From the NCBI GenBank assembly GCA_963920635.1, contig OY987307.1, forward strand, positions 20,909,735-20,973,734: 64,000 nt of DNA, written 5' to 3'. Numbering within the stretch: the stretch's first letter is position 1; every line of letters starts with the position of its first letter. Under the pieces are notes generated by a model. The model searched no databases, was not told where the DNA came from, and was given only the letters and a program-made list of their open reading frames with translations. This document shows, piece by piece, positions 58,728-64,000 of the stretch. This DNA comes from Pseudeuparius sepicola (Eukaryota; Arthropoda; Insecta; Coleoptera; Anthribidae). The translations under genes and the position numbers were made by a program.

Positions 58728-60767
58728 ACTGTTATAGGTTAGGTTTGAAATTTATCAAAGAAAATTAACTACAAGGTTATTTTATGATATATTTAGTTAC
58801 TTTTCTCGACATATACTTTTGACTTAATCATTATCTATCATATTTGTAACTGTTTCAGTCACAAATTTGTTAACACATCATATTTGCAGAGCCCGTGAAT
58901 TATCTGGAGGGAGAATCCAATTTCACCCGATGCAGAAAAAGTTGCACGTGGATTTACTGCTCTCCTGAGATCGAGTCTTCTTTTACTATGATCAAAATAA
59001 TTGATGATTTAAAGAAACAAAACGAACTATCTATTTCGTTTCAAACGATAAAAATTAAATTCTTTAATATCACAAGGGAATAAAGAGAGATAAGTGATAT
59101 GTTGTAAGACATGCGCAGTAGGAACAAAAGAGAAGTTTTATAAGGGTGTTCGAAAGAGCTTGAAAAGGAAATGAAGTAACCAGAAGAACTGAAGGACGCA
59201 GTTATAAATTGCTTGATTTAAGACATACTATAAGGGTTTCTTAATTGTGACGGGAAAGTTCTCGCAACTTCTTAAGTGGCCTCAAGTTTTATAATATTAG
59301 TAACAGTTTCTTCTCTGCGACAAAATGTTATTTTGGATTAGAAATATTTCTGCGTGTATTTACAGACAAAATGGAGCTTCGTTTCTCCTGCCCATCGTCC
59401 ACGCCATACAAAATTGAAATACTACGAAGGAAGGTGTCCCCCCCTCCACCCTTCCCGTCGGCTAACAAGGCGGCCGCCGGCGCGTGCGCGCTTCCCTTTC
59501 TTTCCCCCTTTTCTTCGCTAATTGCTTCTTCTTCCATTATTCATTCTTGTTTCCCATTAATTTACGTTTTGTGCGGCGCCGGCTCGGGCCAGAGGGACTT
59601 TTTCCCTTGCAATTTTCAACTGCGGGCGAAGTCTTATATTAATAACGACGTTAAGGTCCCTTATTGCCGAGGCGCTGCTCGCGAAAGCCCTTTAATTTTA
59701 ATTTATCACAAATTTATGCGGTGCGGGTGCCGGCGCCAGCCCGCGAGACGATCTATTTTCTTATAAATATTAATTCGGAAAGAAATTATGCGTGTGACAC
59801 GTGCGTCATTTCTCAGGAACGGGGGCGGGCCCGTGATGTTTACTTCTTACCGATTTTCCGTGGACGAATGCCAAGGGAACGGGGTCGCCTATGGGGCCTT
59901 AACCACACAACGTTTGAAAGCATAACAACGGGGTGTAATCCCTACATCAGATAATGTAGACCAGTCCCTATACTAAAATCGAGCAATTCTTACGCCTGGC
60001 CTAAATAAAAGCACGTGTTCGATGAGGTTCGGCGATTAGTCAATAGGCCATAAAATATCAGCGCGCCTGGCAACAGGGACGTACTCGATCGCAAAAGTGT
60101 ATTAACGCGGTTTTTTCTTGTTGTTTGCAGCTATTTAGACACTGCCATAAATAATTTTATCGATGTTTAAACCATTTTAATTAAGCCAATAATTTTTCCG
60201 AAATATTTTGATGTGAACAATTGTAAAACTATAATTAAATAAAGGTCGTTCCTCGGTACGGCTCTTGCGAATGTCCCAACGCAAGTGCTTTTGTTTACGC
60301 CAGGCCTAGGAGTTGCTCGATTTTAATATAGACTAATATAATCGACCTAAAAATGCATTAATTAATTAATTAATATTTAATAATAATAATAATACAGCCC
60401 AATTTTTCATTACGATAAACTATCTCTTGACAAATTTGTTTTTGCTATTGATTTCACCATAGTTTTCACGTGAATACAAATGGAAAAATTTGTTCCACGG
60501 CAGACAAGTTACTCGCTTTTTGGAAGAACTATCACTACAATGTTTTATTCAGTAATTTGCCTACAGGGGAGCAGTTGGCGAAAACTGATGAAATATATCA
60601 CAAGAATCAAACTTGCCAAAAAACGGTGCCAAAGACGAAAAATTTTTTGTAAGGAATAAATTTTGCTATAAAACTACACAATACTGAACCCCTGTAACTA
60701 CCTCCTTGTTTGTTCGAGAGGACTGACATTCTCCCCTATTATGACAACTTATAAGGGATATGGCGTA
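58728..60767. other. Intergenic DNA with a GC/CpG-rich island at 59.38-59.95 kb
   Basis: No supported gene. The island's frames (131 codons at 59371-59766, 96 codons at 59664-59954) overlap on the same strand in different phases and have no domain; they read as stop-poor GC-rich DNA. An ATTA/AAT microsatellite lies at about 60356-60392. Confidence 0.4.
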
Positions 60768-60965
60768 CCAGGGACTCTTTAGAGTAAGGGGAGCCAGCGT
60801 TATACTTTCCAAAGTAAGGCCTGTTTTTTCCTCATTCTAATGTTATTAGTGATGCCAAGTATGCCATTTTATTGGAGAATCTATGAATATAACAGGTACT
60901 TTGATTGTTAGTTAAAATCAATAATTCCATGATTTCTAAAATTAGACTTGACAAAGTTGTGACAA
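60768..60965 (+). repeat. Dispersed repeat family C, copy 3 (5' part only)
   Basis: Matches the first 190 bp of the 62.5-kb copy, ending in AAATTAGACTTGACAA. It then joins the Penelope fragment directly. Confidence 0.8.
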
Positions 60966-61260
60966 ATAATAATCATAGAATTTTGTGGGATAGGTCCCAA
61001 CCAATTCTCAAAGAAGAAGTAGGAAATAGGTGAAACATTAAGGAATCGTCATTTACTCTGGAAAATACGGACAATTGTGTTACTGAATGTTCAGTAGAAT
61101 TCAGCAAAATATGTATACCAGTTTATTTAAAGAGAAGTTAGTATATAGATAATTAAATAGAAAACGGGGTACAATATCAGATAGGTTGCTAGGTTATTTG
61201 CTCTGTTGTCATGACACTTTGGCTTGACATTTATCTTCTGTCATTTCTCTTTGCCTTGAC

Positions 61261-61650
61261 CACGATACACGACCACGGTATGTCAGTAACGAATCCGAAA
61301 ACAAGGCTAATCTGCGCACCTACGTCAGTTGCGAATCACGAATTCAAAATGCGGTTGTGTTTTACGATTTTTTATAGTTTACAGTTTAATGTGTCAAGAA
61401 AAAAGTGTAAACAACTGTCAGTCCAGCTCGACAGTGCTTCAAAATAGGCCAGTAATGCCGTGAATTGCAGTCAGCGTTTGTCCAGTAATGGAACGGAAAT
61501 TAAGTATTATAGATTCCCCAAAGACAATAATCTTGCCAAAAAATGGATTGCTGCATGCCGCAGACAAGACATATTTAGCAATTTAAATTCTGGTTCGCAA
61601 CTGACGCGTCACAAGATGCGCAATGACATACCGTGGATTAGTTTATCGTG
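61261..61650 (+). mobile_element. P-like (THAP) deletion derivative, 390 bp, with 8-bp target duplication
   Basis: A perfect direct duplication GCCTTGAC stands on both sides (61253-61260, 61651-61658). The uninterrupted Penelope copy at 3.13 kb has a single related TTGACTTGAC at that place. The TIRs are CACGATACAC..CCACGGTATGTCA at the left and the inverse of CACGATAAAC..CCACGGTATGTCA at the right. TIRs beginning with CA, an 8-bp duplication and a THAP remnant together point to the P superfamily. hAT is the alternative because it also makes 8-bp duplications, but hAT proteins have BED and not THAP fingers. Confidence 0.85.
61454..61600 (+). pseudogene. THAP zinc-finger fragment of P-like transposase
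   Basis: The frame reads NAVNCSQRLSSNGTEIKYYR followed by FPKDNNLAKKWIAACRRQD. THAP domains typically read CAV.GC......n...yrFPkd..l.kkWi.ac.R.d, so the second Cys of the C2CH finger, the FPKD turn and the invariant Trp are present. The first Cys is Asn, and the C-x2-H pair that should lie further on is missing because the element is internally deleted. In the intact protein this finger binds the transposon ends. There is no start codon in a good position, and the frame leaves the domain after about 45 residues. Confidence 0.72.
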
Positions 61651-61792
61651 GCCTTGACAATAGGAAGATTATTTATTCCCCGAAAGCTTAGAAAAACAAA
61701 GTTGTTGAAGATACTCTTGGTGTTAACGTTCAAACTTTCATTGGCATTTTTGAATTTTCCTGGAAAGTTGTCTTTTAATATGTTTGGTTCAG

Positions 61793-62234
61793 GATTTTGT
61801 GGCGACTATTTCCCTCGTCTTAATTTTCATCAATCACAAACGCGCAATTTTGAATTACAAATGGTTTCTAGATGGAAAAACTGTACGACCGCACCTGTCA
61901 GCGGTTTTTTCGAGTTTACCCGCGGCAAAACTTGATAGTTGTATAATAGGTACCTAGTATGTTTTGTAAGCTATGTGTATGCAGAATAATCTGTTACTCA
62001 TGAAAAAGTCTTGTCAGATACCATTCGGGCATTTAATTTTTCCTGTGAAAAAAATCCAAAAAACAATGCTAAGTAATATTTTTTTAACAACAAAAACAAC
62101 AAAAAATCCTCATCTTCGAGTCGGATTTTTGTTGCCACCAGCATTCATGCTAAAGTCTTGTTAAATTATTACTTAGCAACGTGTTTTTTCGATTTTTTTC
62201 GGAAAAATTAGATGCCCTTATGATATTACTTACG
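61793..62234 (-). repeat. Dispersed repeat family D, copy 2 (inverted)
   Basis: Reverse complement of 13308-13841, including TTCGAGTTTACCCGCGGCAA near 61910 and the palindromic part at 62027-62217. It is shorter by about 90 bp in the section between them. The two 95- and 63-codon frames here are non-coding reads of the repeat. Confidence 0.8.
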
Positions 62235-62286
62235 AAAAACCCAATTAAACTAAACCATATCTTTGTTTTTTCCATGGCTAACAAGG

Positions 62287-62481
62287 GCTGCCATTTTCGA
62301 GCTATGACACAAGCTTGTGTTTTTTAAATGGAAACCATAATTGACCATGGTCTCAAAAAATCAGTCATTTTTAGAGCTTTCCAACGATATAATACTCGAC
62401 ATGCTTATTAGGAAAATTAACGGAAATAAGTGGGTTCCATTTAAAAAACCCAAGTTTGTGTCATATCTGGAAAGTGGCAGC
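62287..62481. repeat. Palindromic element, about 195 bp
   Basis: GCTGCCATTTTCGAGCTATG... at the left pairs with ...CTGGAAAGTGGCAGC at the right, and TGACACAA.CTTGTGTTTTTT with AAAAAACCCAAGTTTGTGTCA. A related half lies near 49.38 kb. Confidence 0.65.
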
Positions 62482-62903
62482 TGTCACGGAAAGTAGGACA
62501 TGATAACCGCATTAGGAACACCAGGGACCCTTTAAAGTAAGGGGACCCAGCATTATACTTTCCAAAGTGAGGCCGTTTCTTTCCCCATTCTAATGGTCTC
62601 AATGATGCCAAGTATGCCATTAGAATCGATGAATATAACAGATACTTTGATTGTTAGTAAAAATTAATAATGGTTTCCATGATTTCTAAAAATTAGACTT
62701 GACAATGTTCTGTCAACAAACACAGAATATGGCAAGTGCCAAATGAATCAAATTTATTTTATATTTGAATTTGGTTTCCTGCAATTATTTCCAGGAATTT
62801 AAGTAATATAAGGATGGTAAGTCAGTGCCGATTTTGCTTATTTGAGAATTTGTCGCTATTGCACCTTGTTACCAGGTTCCTCAAACCATTTGTAATATGT
62901 AGG

Positions 62904-63548
62904 TAGAGTTTCACGGCTTGACTTGATATTCAAGCTACTTGACTTGACTTGACTTGAAATCAAGTCAAGTTCCAGTCAAGTAGTAATTTTCCAATATCAA
63001 GTCAAGTCAAGTATTTATTTTTCAAGTACTTGAAAAATCAAGTTTTTCTTAAAGCTACTTGATTACTTGATTTTTTATCAATTTAAAATTTTATTATCAG
63101 TTAGGGCAGTTACAAGTAAATAATAATAATAAACCTTTGCATTGTACACTTTTTTGCAAAACTAGGAAAGGACTAGGAAAGAACAAAAATAAACTATTTC
63201 AAGTCCACTTTTTAATGTTATCATTTTCCATCCACGACTTAAGATACATTAGGCATCTAGTGGATTTGGCGCTTAACCGATTTCGCGTTTTTGTAACTGT
63301 CAAAGCAGCCCTGGAAAACTGTTTTTCAATAAGAGCTGAAGACGCTGGAGTTAACAAGAATAGAGATTCATGGCTTGACTTGATATTCAAGCTACTTGAC
63401 TTGACTTGACTTGAAATCAAGTCAAGTTCAAGTCAAGTAGTAATTTTCATCAAGTCAAGTCAAGTATTTAATTTGTCAAAAGCTTGATTTTCAAGTCAAG
63501 TCAAGTAATTTGTTAAAATGTCAAGCTACTTGACTTGATGAAACCCTA
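62904..63548 (-). mobile_element. hAT (Ac-like) deletion derivative, 645 bp, CAAGTCAAGT-rich ends
   Basis: Ends TAGAGTTTCA and TAGGGTTTCA (inverted) fit the hAT TIR start YARNG. A perfect 8-bp duplication TATGTAGG lies at 62896-62903 and 63549-63556. Between TIR and core, both ends are packed with CAAGTCAAGT / ACTTGACTTG arrays (about 62915-63075 and 63370-63540), on a scale of 8-12 motifs per side. These probably served as subterminal transposase-binding sites. The core retains the end of the transposase on the minus strand. Confidence 0.9.
63199..63365 (-). pseudogene. hAT transposase C-terminal dimerisation-domain fragment
   Basis: The minus strand reads TPASSALIEKQFSRAALTVT, then KTRNRLSAKSTRCLMYLKSW. 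This is the hAT C-terminal (Ac/ZBED) dimerisation block, whose usual form is iPaSSa.sERvFS.ag.....RnrLs......L..lk. The stop at 63199 agrees with the natural C-terminus. The N-terminal BED finger and the catalytic RNase H-like core are deleted, so the copy can move only if an autonomous relative supplies transposase. The frame runs upstream into the CAAGT arrays without a plausible start. Confidence 0.83.
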
Positions 63549-64000
63549 TATGTAGGTATAATAGGTACGTACTTGAACTTTCTTCCCTTGTTGAATCTAC
63601 CCAAAGAACTTTCACAGATTTCGGGATGGACTAATAAGATTAGGTCTTGTACTAGTTCTAATCATAGAGTTTTTCTCGGTGCTCATTATAAAATTTTTGT
63701 AATTTTATTTCTCTCCCAAGGTACCTCACAAACGTAAAATAAACTTATAGTTGTAGATAAAAACTGTTTAAAAAAAGACCTGACTGAAGCTACCTGCTTA
63801 ATAATTTAAAATTGACGAAATACCATTTTTGTTTTGAACTACTTACTTATACGTAATGCCCACGTAATGGGAATTGTAGGATTACTAAAGGTGAGACAAG
63901 AAAAATCTGGTTGCAATTATTGGGACTACTGCATAGGCGGCCGCATTACCTTTACTTAAAAATTGTGAATTATGATGGGAAATATTTTGCCTTCTTTAGA

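Larger units (their letters stand above)
60975..61735 (+). pseudogene. Penelope-like 3' fragment, copy 2, interrupted
   Basis: Same element tail as 2877-3230. It retains HRILWDRSQPILKE at about 60977, the conserved H-x-I-x-W block downstream of the GIY-YIG core, then NIKESSFTLENTDN at about 61034. The non-coding tail follows (GGGTACAATATCAGATAG, TTGTCATGACACTTTG), is interrupted at 61260 by the P-like insert, and resumes at 61659 with AATAGGAAGATTTATT-like sequence. It lacks the reverse transcriptase, as 5' truncation during retrotransposition would leave. Confidence 0.75.
62519..63957 (+). repeat. Dispersed repeat family C, copy 4 (interrupted by hAT)
   Basis: Same orientation and landmarks as copy 1, from CCAGGGACCC to GGCGGCCGCATTACC. 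The hAT derivative occupies 62904-63548. The site of the copy 1 MITE is empty here (GATTAGGTCT near 63640). Confidence 0.87.

Noticed and set aside
59371..59766. 131-codon frame in a GC-rich island
   Set aside because: Longest such frame but overlaps another same-strand frame of similar quality and has no recognisable domain; stop-poor GC-rich DNA explains it.

Overview
The window reads as nuclear DNA of an arthropod, most likely an insect with a large, repeat-rich genome. It is AT-rich with scattered CpG-rich islands and many GTAGGTAC-type tracts. There is no operon-like packing, and the recognisable proteins are those of animal transposons: Tc1, a mariner/IS630 relative, hAT, P/THAP, Crypton and Penelope. 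The order cannot be fixed from the sequence; beetle is a guess. I see no host protein-coding gene that I can support. Most short open frames here are chance frames in repeats.

Layout. 1-7 kb: unique AT-rich DNA, an old Penelope-like retroelement fragment (about 2.11-3.23 kb) and a TA-flanked palindromic element with a smaller hairpin element nested in it. 7-14 kb: copies of a long palindromic MITE that starts CAGGGTGAGTCAC, a TIR element at 8.2-8.75 kb and a 0.36-kb tandem duplication. 15.9-16.8 kb: an almost perfect 944-bp foldback. 18-31 kb: two inverted arms of about 0.75 kb enclose a tandem satellite of exactly twelve 812-bp units, with dimer and trimer higher-order structure. 32.8-35 kb: a 1.05-kb palindrome and a broken mariner/IS630-like transposase. 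36-41 kb: dispersed repeat family C, a Crypton-type tyrosine recombinase fragment and two copies of a TTA/TA-flanked MITE. 43-48.5 kb: three blocks of a 21-bp minisatellite that reads as a heptapeptide repeat. 51.65-53.26 kb: a complete Tc1-like transposon with an uninterrupted 339-aa DD34E transposase, the one convincing intact gene. 55-58.4 kb: stacked and nested palindromic MITEs and a hAT-like element with an 8-bp target duplication. 60.8-64 kb: family C copies, a second Penelope 3' fragment carrying a 390-bp P-like insertion with a THAP remnant and a perfect 8-bp duplication, and a 645-bp hAT derivative with a transposase C-terminal remnant, CAAGTCAAGT-rich ends and a perfect 8-bp duplication.

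The elements form a readable stratigraphy. Family C and Penelope copies are oldest because hAT, P-like and MITE copies sit inside them. The Tc1 copy, with an open frame and near-identical TIRs, is probably the youngest. GC-rich islands between the repeats (about 4.6, 11.9, 17.6, 20.4, 31.9, 35.5, 39.2, 42.2, 46, 51.3 and 59.5 kb) look like the unique, possibly regulatory, fraction. Several carry an ATGGCSGC motif, and one of them appears to have been captured in the satellite unit. All calls come from reading the sequence; no search was run.
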